A stretch of DNA of 64,000 bases from Hemerocallis citrina. Its lineage: Eukaryota; Streptophyta; Magnoliopsida; Asparagales; Asphodelaceae. Under the pieces are notes generated by a model that saw only the letters and a list, made by a program, of their open reading frames with translations, did not search any database and was not told where the DNA came from. The position numbers were made by a program, and so were the translations under genes. The stretch lies in contig CM030362.1 of NCBI GenBank assembly GCA_017893485.1, forward strand, positions 38,472,984 through 38,536,983, read 5' to 3'. Positions 22,580-34,200 of this stretch are shown here, in pieces. Each line of letters begins with the position of its first letter. The first letter of the stretch is position 1.

Positions 22580-24715
22580 ATGTCTAGATCACGCGGTAGC
22601 GGTCGTAGCGGACAAGATTCTTCCTCCTCTTCCCGTAGGCCACCAATTGTCCCAACTAGTGAGCCCGCCCAAGAATACCATGATCCTCCTACCCAACAAT
22701 GGGGTACACATGACGAGATTGTAGGTGACATACAATTGGAAGAAGAAGAAGAACAACAACAACCAACCGAAACCACACAACCCCGTAGTAGTAGGAAAAG
22801 TAGAGAAAAAACTAGCGATTGGCATAAGTTTTATGATTATATCCCGGACAAACATACTCCGGATATAAGTTTGAAAGTTTGTAAAACATGTGGTAAAACA
22901 TACAAATTCAAGAGGGGTGACGGCACCGGTACAATTAGTAGGCACATCCAACATAACCATAAAGAACTTCCTGATCAAAAATAAGGCTAACAAAAAATCA
23001 ACCCTAGGACCGGTCTAGTTGATAGCCACCCTTATGATCCCGATGTTGTTCGTCGGAAAATGGTCCGATTAGTCATTAAGGAAGAGTTACCATTTTCCTA
23101 TCCCGAGAGTAGGAACTTGGAAAATTTTAATCAAACGGCCTTAAACCCTCATTTTAAAAGAATTCCGAGAAATACTTGCAAATCGGATTGTTTTAAAATG
23201 TATATCGAAATGAAGTACGCTTTGAGTGCAATTTTATGGAGTTTAACTTGTAGGGTTAGTTTAACTTCGGATTGTTGGACGGGTCTCAACAATATTCCAA
23301 CGATGGGAATAACCTATCATTGGATCGATAATAATTGGATTCTTCAAAAAAGAATCATATCACTTGCGGCGTTGCCGTATCCCCATAGTGGCGCTGAAAT
23401 AGCAAATCGTATTATAGAAATTTGTGATGTTTTTCATATTCGTGATAAAATTATGTGTATTAGTTTTGATAATGCATCTAACAATAATGTAGCAATTACT
23501 ACTTTAAAATCCATATTAAATCCTCCATCTGACAATATTTTTCATGTTAGATGTGCATGTCATATTATAAATTTATGTGTTCAAGATGCATTAAAAATAG
23601 CTGATCCATATATAGTTAAAATTAAAAATTGTGTACATTTCATTGCATTAAGTGCAAGCATTTTCCAAGAATGGAAAGCTTGGTCTAGGGTTAGAAATGT
23701 TCCTTTTAGAAGATTTCCAAAGGATGTTAGACACCGATGGAATTCTACTTTTGATTTACTAAATATTGTTACCGAATATAAAGCAGTTGTAAATGATTTT
23801 TGTATCGCAAAAAATATGCATAATTTTGAAATGACTCCCCACGATTGGTTTTTTGCCGAATTTTTGTTGAAATTTTTAGAACTTTTTAAAACTGCAACTT
23901 TAAAATTTTCAAAAACATATGAATCTACTTCTAGTAGCATTTTTATTGAATTAGTTAGCATGATGCAAATATTTAACAAAATGTTAAATGATATCAATGT
24001 TGGTGAGATTGTAAAACCTGTATTTCAAAAATTTTTGAAGTATTATTTTCCTCCTCCTATGTTGATTTGTGTTGCTACGGTTATGGATCCTCGTATCAAA
24101 TTAGAAGGTACGAAGAGTTTGATAGAAATATTTTTTGCATTACTTGAGGAACATGTAGAATTAGTAATTAATTGCGCTACTTTTTTAGTTCAGTTTGAAT
24201 CTACGTTAAATAACTTGTATGATTATTATGATAGACGTTTTGCTTCAAGTAGTACAACTTCTGTAGTTAGTTCTTCTACTGGTAGTTCTAAAGGTAAGGG
24301 TAAAAGTAGAATTGGTGATAGAACATTTAATTTACTTGAACAAATTCAATCAAAAAAACCTAGGACTAATCAACCAAATGAATTAAATTGGTATAACCAA
24401 CAAGATTCTGAGCCTTCTACTTCTCCACTAGATATTTTACAATGGTGGAAAGACCATGAACACACTTTTAGTATTCTGTCAATTATGGCTAAAGATTTAC
24501 TAACTCCTCCTGTCTCTACAGTTACTTTTGAGAATGCATTTTCTACAAGTGGCAGGGTTCTAACTGATTACAGGAATCGCTTGAAGCCCGAGTCGTTAGA
24601 GATGCTTGTTTGCACAGAAGACTGGCTGAAGGCGGAAGATAGGACACAAGGGAAAGCACTACCAACGTCTACAAATGGGAGCAACTCGCCCGAAGAACAA
24701 CAACACCAACAATAG
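22580..24715 (+). pseudogene. hAT transposase with BED zinc finger, interrupted by two neighbouring in-frame stops
   Basis: Cut-and-paste transposase. From ATG 22580 the protein has a Ser-rich and Glu/Gln-rich N-terminus, then a BED-type zinc finger (VCKTCGKTYKF ... ISRHIQHNHKE). TAA at 22982-22984 and a second TAA at 22988-22990 follow in the same frame. After them the frame stays open to 24715. That part has LTSDCWTGLNNIPTMGITYH (first catalytic Asp), CISFDNASNNN (second Asp), VRCACHIINLCVQDAL, VRHRWNSTFDLL, a Ser/Lys-rich linker, and the hAT dimerisation region (DILQWWKDHEHTF, FENAFSTSGRVLTDYRNRL with the expected acidic residue, MLVCTEDWLKAED). Only the two stops separate this from an intact gene. 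Readthrough, a downstream start at 23060 or a small intron spanning the stops cannot be excluded. Confidence 0.9.
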
Positions 24716-25217
24716 CCCAGCTTGTTATGTTAAATTAGAAAAAATTGTAGTCGTTGTAAAATTGTAAGTAAGAAATATGTTATTCTATAAAACTTATTTA
24801 TGAATTGAATTCTTCATTTCATTATAAATTGTTAAAATTGTATAACTTAAGTTCATATAAATAATATTTCAAAATTTGTTGCCAATTCATTCTTTCAATC
24901 TTATTATTATTATTATGATTTTTAATGTTTATTATTATTACTTACTTAGTATTATTATTATTATTATTATTATTTTAAGGTACAAAAAATTTTATATTAA
25001 AAAAAAATTCTAACCCCATATATACGGGCCAACCCACGGGTCGACCCGGTCCAAGGGTTCACGGGTTGGGCGGGCCACCCAAACCAAACTAGAGCCCGAC
25101 CCGGACCGGCCCGGATAAGTTGGCAAACCGGCCCGAGCCCGCCCCCTTTACGTGCCAACCCGTACGGGTTGGGCCCGGTCCGGCCCATTCGACCCGTTCG
25201 CCATCCCTAGGTAGTAT

Positions 25218-26438
25218 GGGCATTTCTCTCTAAAGTTAATGAAATCTTAATGGAGTTGGTATAATTTTTTCAAATACAAATAAAAGGAGCCTTACTCATC
25301 CATATCAAAATATAAGTGTGTTTATTGATTTTGGTCCAAAATTGGAGTTGGTTTTCAAAAATTTGTACTTTTCTTAAGCATAAAATGGTGGATAAACCAA
25401 CCGGCAATGTCCTGATTGGAATTGGATAGAATGGATAATTGAGTGACGGCTTGAAACCAGAAACTCTAGTTCGAGTCAAGATTTTTCCATCAAACTCAGC
25501 AATTTGGACTTGGGTCTCATAGCTGAGTGCATATTTTCAAACTGAGCTACTTTGGGGAGGAAATTGAAGGCTAGTATATGAGAATAAAGACGAGAGAGAC
25601 GTAGCTATTGATAGCTAGTTTGCTGTCATCAACTTCCAATCATTAAAGATATGAGATATGGAATGGTCTTTTTCAATAACGTTGCATGCCTTCCAATTGG
25701 CATCAGCAATTAGGAACTAACGTTTGCCAGCGAAATTTACACAATAAAGGTCCGTTCGCTAGAACTTATTTTCAGCCCAAAATAAGATCAATTTGAACTC
25801 CAAAATTTTTTTTTGGGCTGAAAGTAAGCCCAACCAAACAGGTCCTAAGGCGTGTTTATTTGCTTACTGTTGGATTATAAATACTAAACTCTCTGTTCAA
25901 ATCACAACTGTAAAATTTTAGTTTACCGTATGATCCTTTATATGGTATCAGTATAATTTGTGTTCTTACAGATAAAAATATAGATTAAAAGGGAAAAAGA
26001 AAAAGAAAATCTTGTTCACAAGTAAAAGTATAAACTAGTAAATTTTCGTGAGTTACTCAAGTTGTCGATATATCTAAAGTGAATCATACAACTTGAGCTA
26101 TGCGTCTACTATAGAGTCAACCACAATATAACTCTTTCTGCAACCAACTAAAACACTACATATTCTTTGAACGTATTTTCGGTTACGGATCAATAAGATG
26201 GACTAGGGAAAAACATCAAACAATACGGGTAAATCTCTACTAGTATAACTGGATTGACAAACAAGTAGCTAATAATCACAACCATGGATCTGCTTAAAAA
26301 AGTCCTAGCAACTTTTAATTTATACAAACTCAACCGTTTTTATGGGCATAAATTTGTTTTAACTTTCATGGACATAATGGTTACCGCATAGAGAAGCAGG
26401 ACATACATTTGGATATACAAGTGAGCCAGATCACATAA
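25218..26438. other. Unique DNA with one small hairpin MITE
   Basis: AT-rich sequence with no coding signal. The only structure is the 98-bp hairpin at 25748-25845, listed separately. Confidence 0.6.
25748..25845. mobile_element. Small hairpin MITE
   Basis: Left arm AGGTCCGTTCGCTAGAAC...TTTCAGCCCAAA is the inverse of right arm TTTGGGCTGAAAGTAAGCC...CAGGTCC. The whole stretch folds on itself. TAA lies close to both ends, which may be the target duplication of a Harbinger-type element. Superfamily uncertain. Confidence 0.55.
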
Positions 26439-26907
26439 GAGCATCTGTAGTCGTCTGTTAAATACCCAAAATTTGGAAAAAATGAAAAATAGGTCGCTTT
26501 AGTCGTCTGCCAAATACTCAAAATTTAGATGTCGCTTGAACAGGAGCATGCCAAATATGGAAGACGGTTTGGCAAATGCCAAATTATAGCCGGACGAAAG
26601 ATAATCTTTCGTCCGAAACGTGCGACGGCAAACAAAACACCATCGCTTCAATTTCGTATACGACAAATCCGACAGACGGAGGATAATATTCCGATTAATT
26701 AAATTTAAAAAAAATAAAAAATTTGAGGGACGGTACATCTGAGCAATTGTGCAAAGGCCAAATTGCCTAGGACGGAAGATTACCGTCCAAGGCAATTGGC
26801 AGGTTTCAATTATTTTTATTTTTATTTTTTTTTTGTCCTTTTGTGGATTCTCCCATCTGTTTTTATTTTTTTAAAATTTTTTTTTTGTCCTTTATCCCTC
26901 ACTTCAA

Positions 26908-26968
<61 letters not shown>

Positions 26969-27041
26969 TTAAATTTGTGAGACAAAAAATAATCTTTCGT
27001 CTGATTCATATTTTGGATTTTGACGACTACAGAGCAAACTC
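26439..27041. mobile_element. Harbinger-like non-autonomous element, boundaries approximate
   Basis: The left end GAGCATCTGTAGTCGTC and the right end GACGACTACAG form inverted repeats, with AAAATTTGG and CAAAATATG-type continuation. Internally there are palindromes such as GGACGAAAGATAATCTTTCG and GGACGGAAGATTACCGTCC, of the same family as those in the element at 30882-35537. A (TA)n tract at about 26909-26964 lies inside. The exact right end and target duplication could not be fixed. Confidence 0.55.
26909..26964. repeat. (TA)n microsatellite
   Basis: Uninterrupted TA repeat inside the Harbinger-like element. Confidence 0.95.
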
Positions 27042-27660
27042 ATTTTGATGACTAAGAAAACATTATAAGAACCGTATCCACTCCGGCCCAGTCCGTATCC
27101 AACACCGTGGCCCATCTTGATAAACCCTTTAAATTCTGAAGAAATAAAACCTTAAACCCTAACACTGAAAAAGATATGTAAATTCAAAACGACCCATAGT
27201 GAAGTCCTTCCATCCTTTCTCAGTTGGAGCACTGGGTGAAGAGATGGTGTTGAGAAATGGTTAGAGTTTTTTGAAGGATGAGAAAGAAGGAAGGGGTAAC
27301 GGGCTGGTTGATCAATTTGTATTTTGTAGCATCAATGACGCAATCGAATTCAATTGATTTATGTGAGTTATATTCTATCTTCATTGCTTGAATTGTTCAA
27401 GTTTATCTGCACTGAATTAATTGATTGCTGAATTGTGGGTGCAGGTTTTCCACTTTTTGATATTTCTTGTACCCATTTCAACATTTTCTACTAAATGAGA
27501 GTGTACGGGCTCGGGGTTGCAGCCCTTTTAAAATATGGGTGTTGAACTTGGACGTAAGTCTCGGGGTGCAGTGAAATGTGGAAAAAATAGCTCCGTTATG
27601 GTGGATCGATTAGTATAAGTGTTGAATTTAGTTCTGTATCGGGTAGAGACAAGTGATAGT
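27042..27660. other. Unique DNA, no gene recognised
   Basis: The stretch has leader-like features (AAACCCTAACACTG near 27165, a possible acceptor GTGGGTGCAG near 27450) but no open frame with recognisable protein similarity. Confidence 0.5.
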
Positions 27661-27668
27661 AAGGTTAT

Positions 27669-27878
27669 CAGGGCCGGCCCTGATATATAGGCGGGCAAGG
27701 CGGCTGCCTCGGGCCCCCGAGGAATTCGCCATTTTTGGGGCCCCCGATTTCAAACTTCCCTTGTAAATATAGGCACGCGTTTCGCGCGTAAATTTTTTTT
27801 TTTTTTTTAATATAGGGCGGGGGGGGGGGCCATTTCGGAAGTTCGCCTAGGGCCCCCCGGAACTCAGGGCCGGCCCTG
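27669..27878. mobile_element. hAT MITE with palindromic ends, 210 bp, perfect 8-bp TSD
   Basis: The ends are CAGGGCCGGCCCTG at both sides, each itself a palindrome. The element is flanked by a perfect 8-bp duplication AAGGTTAT (27661-27668 and 27879-27886). It is GC-rich with a G-run and T-run in the middle and has no coding sequence. CAGGGCCGGC ends with 8-bp duplication are typical of a widespread plant hAT MITE group. Confidence 0.9.
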
Positions 27879-28410
27879 AAGGTTATCTATGCTAGCTTAT
27901 TAACGAGCACATTCAATGCACTCTCATATGAGAAACGAACGGTTAATTTAAATAAATAAATAAAGGTGCACATTGTGTGAAGGCTGACTTCATGGAAGTT
28001 TGAGTTATATAATAACTAGTAACCTACACTGCGACCCATCGTTCTAATTAATTTTTTTAATATCTATACTATTATTAAGCAAAATCCCATTTTGACGACT
28101 TTTTGCTATCATGCCCTCATAAACGTAACACACCTAAAAAATAATGTAGGGTTAAATCTGTCAAATTTTACCTCTGAACCATACACAAATGGAGGTCACA
28201 ACCGTAATTTTCACATTAGGGCTAACTCTCTATCTCAAAAAATCTCCCGTCGAATCCCTCTCTCCCAAAAATCCACACCGCCTCTCCCTCTTCTCATCCC
28301 CCGTTGAATCCTTTTCATCCCGCTCTGCCCTCGAACCCTCCATTTAAACTAAACTTCCCCCAATTTCTCTCTCTTCTTCTTCTTCTTCAGCTCCATCACT
28401 GAGATTCGCC

Positions 28411-29056
28411 ATGGCTTCCCAACCCGACCGCGAGAAATTTGTCTACAAGGCCAAGATCGCCGAACAAGCTGAACGCTACGAAGGTAACAACAAACCCTAA
28501 TTTCACTTCATTTCGTTTCGACTTTAGGGTTAGGGTTTTGGATCTGGTCTCGAAATCTTGAATTCTTGATTTGGTTTCAAGAAATGGTGGAGGCGATGAA
28601 GAGCGTGGCGAACCTGGACGTGGAGCTGACGATCAAGGAGCGCAACCTCCTCTCCGTCGGCTACAAGAACGTGATCGGTGCTCGGCGCGCATCTTGGCGC
28701 TTCCTGTTCTCCATCGAGCAGAAGGAGGATGCCAAGGGGAACGAAATGCACGTGAGGAAGATCAAGGAGTACAGGTAGAAGGTGGAGTCGGAGCTGAGCG
28801 ATATTTGTAACAATATTATGGCGGTGATTGATGGACATCTGATTCCATCGGCGATGGCCGGAGAGTCGTCCGTGTTTTATTACAAGATGTGAGCTTTTGA
28901 TATTTTTGTTGTTGTTGTTGGTAATTTTGGTTTTGAGATATGTGCTTGATTTGGAGTTGATTTTTTAGGAAGGGTGATTACTATCGATACTTGGCAGAGT
29001 TTAAGGCTGGCAACGAGAAGAAGGAAGTTGCTGAGAAGTCACTGAAAGCGTACCAG
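28411..29056 (+). pseudogene. Captured 14-3-3 gene fragment (exons 1-3), with a premature stop
   Basis: 14-3-3 proteins bind phosphoserine/threonine motifs as dimers. Exon 1 (28411-28483) encodes MASQPDREKFVYKAKIAEQA and RYE, with donor GTAACA. Exon 2 (28582-28888) encodes [36 protein letters not shown], then [20 protein letters not shown], with donor GTGAGC. Exon 3 (28969-29056) encodes [20 protein letters not shown] and ends at donor GTATGA. The frame is kept across both introns. TAG at 28776-28778 lies where the family has a Gln codon (after IKEYR). The remaining part, including the last helices and half of the binding groove, is absent. The family is certain; the product would be at best a short N-terminal fragment that keeps the dimer-forming helices. 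Confidence 0.92.
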
Positions 29057-29439
29057 GTATGAGTTTTTGTTCTGTTTGTGATGATGTTCATGACAATGTC
29101 GTTGTTTGATAGTGTTAGTTTAGTTGAGGGTGTTGTTGGTGTTTATGGTTTCATTTAGTGTGTGTTTGGAATGGAGTTAAGTTATGATAACTGGAGTTTT
29201 TTGGAGATATCTGTCAGACTTCAGGTTTCTTAACTTCACATTGTTGGGAAGCAGTTTTGGAGTTGAGCTCAACATTTCTCAGCCTAACTGATGTTATCCC
29301 AAATATGCTTGAACCTAATTTATCTAAACTTTGCCCAACTTTGCTCAATTTCTTGGTAAAGTATGGAGTTAAGTTATCTCTAGGTTTTTATTTTATTTTA
29401 TTTATGTGTGTGTGTGATTTGTGTAAGGGAGTCAGTACT

Positions 29440-29670
29440 GGGGAGTGACGCATACGAGTTCGTATAAGTATGGGTATTCAGGGCTTGTTAGTGTGCCGTA
29501 CTAGTTTTGGTGGGTCGTATGAGGTGCCGAAAGTGGATGCGGGGAGGAGGGTATGGGAGGATGTGGTGGCGGAGAACTAAGAAGAGGTGTCGTGGGTGGA
29601 TGTGCAGCACGGGGAGGGAGAAGATGAGGGGAGTGGGGGTGCTAATGTCAACGATGAGGAATGTAAGTTT
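29440..29670 (+). other. GC-rich segment in the Helitron, possible third captured fragment, origin unknown
   Basis: This stretch is clearly richer in G than the AT-rich intron-like DNA on either side. In one frame it reads as a mostly open acidic peptide (FGGSYEVPKVDAGRRVWEDV, one TAA, then EEVSWVDVQHGEGEDEGSGG) before a possible donor TGTAAGTTTT. I do not recognise the family. Confidence 0.35.
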
Positions 29671-29999
29671 TATGTAATATCTAACACAGAATTATGTTTG
29701 AAAAAATATTGTTTCGGTTAGGAGTTCGTGTTATCTGATTGGTTTTTGCGTCCTCTTGACACAATTAGCTTAACTTTTTTTTTTGAATATTCTATTATCA
29801 GTAAACAATTAGATGCCTATGGATTAAAATCTGTTACTAAGCAATTAGAGGCATATGGAGTCTGATAGTTATATGCTCTTGGTGAAAAGAATTTAGTAAG
29901 TTGAGTTTCTTATAGCTGTAGGATGGCAAGTAAGTTTAGTTTATAGAATACTAAATAAATAAATAAAATTATTTCTGTGTATTGTCGTTTACTACTTAG

Positions 30000-30149
30000 G
30001 CTGATGGAGGCCAAAATACAGGGTGTTACAATCTTGATTGTAAAGGATTTGTATGCTATCCGGCAACAAAATATGTTCCAGTATCAAAGATTAAGCCATT
30101 ATCTGTTGTAAATGGAACTCAATATGATATTACTCTCAAAATATCCAAG
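30000..30149 (+). pseudogene. Captured neprosin-domain (DUF239) exon
   Basis: A 150-bp open segment bounded by an acceptor (TACTTAG at 29993-29999) and a donor (GTACGC from 30150). It encodes ADGGQNTGCYNLDCKGFVCY, VPVSKIKPLSVVNGTQYDIT and LKISK. The GCYNLxCxGFV and NGxQYDI motifs are those of the plant neprosin/DUF239 family of secreted proteins. It is a single internal exon, too small to be active on its own. It follows the 14-3-3 exons in the same direction, so a chimeric transcript is possible. Confidence 0.8.
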
Positions 30150-30373
30150 GTACGCTAATCTTTCCTCACATTATACTTTATTACCAAATCTCGGCACTAC
30201 GTTTATGTTACTAATCTGTATCAAAATTTATACTTATGTTCTTTCTTAATTTTTGATGTCTTGCATTTGTAGAGATTTTAAGATTGTGAGTTATTACGAG
30301 TAGCCACCCACTGTCATAGGCTATTTAGTATACATGTTTTTTGTACACGTGCATCGCACGTGCATTATACTAG

Positions 30374-30695
30374 TAATAAATAATAAGACGTAATTTAGCC
30401 TCGAACATGAGATCTCCCTTTACTCATCACATACTCTTTACAAATTATCCCTAGTGGCACAAACTTTCATCTTATATGAGTGACACTTTTGTAAATAATT
30501 ATGTCGTAAATAAATTTGAACTTTGAGGGTATTCAGGTAACTAATAACAATTGAGTAAATGAATGGTTAATATAGCTCTCACTTAAAAATGAATGACTGA
30601 GATTAGATGGTTGAATGAATGTCTACAAATTATAGGTTGTTTACAAATGACAACTCCAACTCTACAATTATAATATTAGAGATTAGAGATAAAAG
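30374..30695. repeat. Dispersed repeat, copy A (about 320 bp)
   Basis: Closely similar to 36697-37015 in the same orientation. Shared blocks include TCACATACTCTTTACAAATTA, TTTTGTAAATAATTATGTC and GAATGAATGTCTACAAATTA. No terminal inverted repeats or coding sequence were found; family unknown. It directly follows the Helitron 3' end. Confidence 0.75.
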
Positions 30696-30909
30696 ATGTG
30701 AACCGGAAGGATTTTCTGATCCAAGCTATCAAAAGCTGTCAATCTTGTGTGTTTTGGATGGATTCATATTCAAGTTAGTTGATTACCTGATAAGTGTAGG
30801 GATTCATATCTAACCTGTTAATAATCGGAGTCTGACCTTATTAGATTGCGTCTCATTTTATTGTCTATTTGCCTCTCATTAGAGCATCCACTATTCGTTC
30901 ATGCTATAT

Positions 30910-31194
30910 TGTCAAGACTAAGTCGACTGAGCCGACTAAGTCGACTGAGCCTACGTAAGTCGACTGAAGCCTACTACAGTCGACTGAACCCAATCTGTAA
31001 CAACTCCTAAAAATCTGTAGATTTGTAACTGCTGCAACAACTGATCCCAAAGAATATATCTGTAACTGCACTACTTGTATCCCCAAAAATAGGATCTGTA
31101 ACTACTCATAGGATCTGATAGGATCTGTAAAAACTCTATATATACCATCAATGCATCACCGGTTTTGGTGTGCAAGTCTTTCCAAAACTCCACT
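30910..31194 (+). repeat. 5' LTR of the copia element
   Basis: 285 bp from TGTCAAGACT to ACTCCACT. The first 90 bases hold four AAGTCGACTGA/CAGTCGACTGA motifs. TATA-like CTATATATACC is at about 31134-31145. The LTR is bounded by TATAT on the left and the primer site on the right. Confidence 0.8.
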
Positions 31195-31206
31195 TGGTAT
31201 CAGAGC
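31195..31206 (+). other. Primer-binding site (initiator tRNA-Met)
   Basis: TGGTATCAGAGC, the standard copia primer site, immediately after the LTR. Confidence 0.9.
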
Positions 31207-31243
31207 GGTCAATCCTCTCCACCGAGCTTAACTTCCTCCAATC

Positions 31244-34200
31244 ATGTCCACTCCTCCATCCGCTGCAACCAATGTGATATCCACAACACCATCTCCATTC
31301 CCACCAATCCAAGTTCACCATCTAATCTCTGTTAAGCTCGACAACAACAACTATCTTCTCTGGCTCACCAAATTTCGACCTCTTCTAAAGGGGTACGACC
31401 TCGAAGGATACGTCGATGGAAGCTTCCCTTGCCCCACACGTCTTCTCCCGCAATCCACAGAGATTAATCCAGCTTATACCACCTGGAAGAAACAAGATCA
31501 AATTCTCCTAGGATGGTTATTATCATCCCTCTCCGAGTCAGTCCTGGCTCAAGTAGTTGGCCTTAGCACGTCTCGAGATGTCTGGGAATCACTCCGCAAA
31601 CATTTCTCCTCCCAATCTCAGTCCAGGGTTTTGTATCTCAAACGTGAATTACAAAATATGCGCAAGGGAAACAAGACGATGGCTGAATATTACCTCCATG
31701 CGAAACAACTCGCTGACAATCTTGCCGCCTTTGGCAATGCTATCTCCAACACTAATCTCCAGCATATAATGCTAGGTGGTCTTGACTCATCCTATGATCC
31801 CATTGTAACGGTGCTTACTGCAACCACAGCCGATCTCCATATGGATGACTTTTACTCAAATCTGTTAGCCTATAAGATGCGCTGGGAAGCTCAAAATGCC
31901 AACTCCCCTCAGCCCATGGCAAACCTCGCCCATCACGGCTCTTCACGTCCTAACAATAGGTACAACAACTCTCGCGACAGGTTCGGCTCTCAAAGTCACA
32001 AGAATCGGCCTTCCAACAAAGCCCAAGGTCGCCCTCAACCAAATCGCAATCCCCAAGGACCATGCCAGCTCTGTGGCAGAAAGAACCATACTATTATGGA
32101 ATGTTGGTATCATTTTGATCGCAATTTCATCGTTGCCTCTTCCTCCAGCTCAGCAGCTGCATATGTTGCTGCCCCAGGATCACTTCTTGATGGTAAATGG
32201 GGCCCAGATAGTGGTGCTACACACCACTTAACTTCTGATCTGAACAATCTTCACATCAAGACTCAATATGATGGACCTGATCAAATTAAAGTTGGCAATG
32301 GTAATACACTTTCTATTAAACATGTTGGTAAATCATCCTTTTGCCTTAATAATCGAACTTTTCATTTCAATCAAATTTACCACGTACCATCTATCTCTAC
32401 TAATCTATTATCTGTATCCAAATTCTGCATTGACAACAAAGTATTCTTTGAATTTCACCCATCCTCTTTTATTGTGAAGGATCAGGAAACGGGGACACCG
32501 CTATTGCACGACACGAATAAAGGAGGATTGTATCATTTTGTCGACAAGCCAGCTAGTTCTCTTTCTGCTTTTCAATCAGAGTCAGTTTCATTGTGGCATC
32601 ACTGGCTTGGCCATCCGATGCTCAAAACCATCAATAAAATTGTGTCAACATACTCATTGCCAGTAGAAAATAAGTCCACATTATTTTGTCATGCTTGTCG
32701 TCTTAGCAAGAGTCATAAATTGCCCTTTTTATTGAGTTCCACAATTTATAAAGAACCATTACAACTAATTGTATCATATTTGTGGGGCCCTGCTCCAATG
32801 CTTTCAAGAAATGGTTCTCGGTATTACTTACTGTTAATGGATGCATTCAGTAGATACACATGGGTCTATCCCTTATCTCACAAAAGTGATGCTTTTACTG
32901 TCTTCAAACAGTTTAAGTTACAAATTGAAAATTTTACTGGCAAAAAGATAAAAAATTTTCAAACCGACAACGGAACTGAATTCAAGAAATTCACACCCTT
33001 TCTACTTCAAAGCGGTGTTCCCATCGCTTTACATGTCCACACACCTCCGCTCAAAATGGATTAGCGGAGAGACGCCATAGACATGTTATTGAGTCTGGTA
33101 TCTCTCTCTTAAACCATGCATCAATGCCCTTAACATTTTGGGGTGATGCCTTTTTCACTAGTTGCTACCTCATAAACCGCCTACCATCCTCACCATTAAA
33201 AGGTCAAACTCCTCTTGAACTATTTTTTGGTTCCACACCAGACTACAATGCCTTAAAATCCTTTGGGTGTCTTTGCTACCCATATCTCAGACCCTATGCA
33301 TCAAATAAATTAGACAAAAGATTCCTTGACTGTGTCTTCATTGGCTATTCTAGCACTCAAAAAGGATATATATGCTATCATCGACCATCCAAAAGAATAT
33401 ACATCTCTCGTCATGTCGACCTTGAAGAAGACATCTTTCCCTATTCGGCAGTGCACAGCAACCCCCCCAATGTAAGTACTACTTCTATATCCTCTGCACC
33501 TTTACAAACCACATCCATTTTACCCACCCTACAAGCATCTCACATACCCCCTTTTCCAAGTAACCCACCAAACAATGAACCACTTCAAGCTACCTCTTCC
33601 TGCACCCAACCGCCACCTACTACTCCACCCTCTCCTACACAAGAACTCGTTCCCCAACATCATATGATTACTAGGGCAAAAGATGGTATACGTAAACCTG
33701 TTAATAGATTATGTTTGAATGCCACTAAACACCCTTTGCAGGATGCAGACTTAGAGGAACCAACATGCTTCACACAGGCACAGAGCCATCCTCAATGGCG
33801 TAGTGCTATGGACGAGGAGATCAATGCCCTATTATAGAATGGCACATGGACCCTCACCCCTGCCAAAAGCAATCAGAACATTGTGGGATGCAAATGGATC
33901 TTTCGTATCAAACGAAAATCTGATGGCACTATTGACCGCTACAAGGCTTGTCTTGTCGCAAAGGGATTTCATCAACAAGCAGGGATTGATTATAGAGAAA
34001 CTTTCAGTCCCGTCATTAAACCATGCACAATTCGGCTCGTCATTACCATTGCACTAATGAACAAATGGGCACTCCGTCAATTGGATGTTCAAAACGCTTT
34101 TCTTCATGGTTATCTCACAGAAGAAGTTTACATGAAACAACTACCGGGGTATGTAGATTCAAGATTTCCAAAGCATATTTGTCGCCTACGGAAGTCTCTC

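Larger units (their letters stand above)
21702..25209 (+). mobile_element. hAT-superfamily DNA transposon, 3508 bp, complete ends
   Basis: The ends TAGGGATGAC and GCCATCCCTA are inverted repeats. They are flanked by an 8-bp duplication GGTAATAT / GGTAGTAT (21694-21701 and 25210-25217, one mismatch). Both subterminal regions (21715-21990 and 25020-25205) are packed with GGGTCGACCCG-like and CCCGTTCGACCC-like short repeats, probable transposase-binding sites. The interior has a TATA box and a transposase gene with a BED zinc finger. Size, ends and duplication fit an autonomous-type hAT element. Confidence 0.93.
28063..30373 (+). mobile_element. Non-autonomous Helitron with captured gene exons, 2311 bp
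   Basis: The 5' end is TCTATACTATTATTAAG, a typical plant Helitron start, preceded by A. The 3' end is CTAG at 30370-30373 followed by T, so the insertion is between A and T without a duplication. A 7-bp hairpin CACGTGC-ATC-GCACGTG (30346-30362) lies seven bases before CTAG, as expected of Helitron 3' ends. No Rep/helicase gene is present. The interior carries three exons of a 14-3-3 gene and one exon of a neprosin (DUF239) gene, all in the Helitron's own orientation. Confidence 0.85.

Noticed and set aside
30374..30695. SINE interpretation (GTTCGAGGC-like B box on the minus strand)
   Set aside because: The B-box-like motif is at the wrong end of the repeat and no A box or tail is seen.
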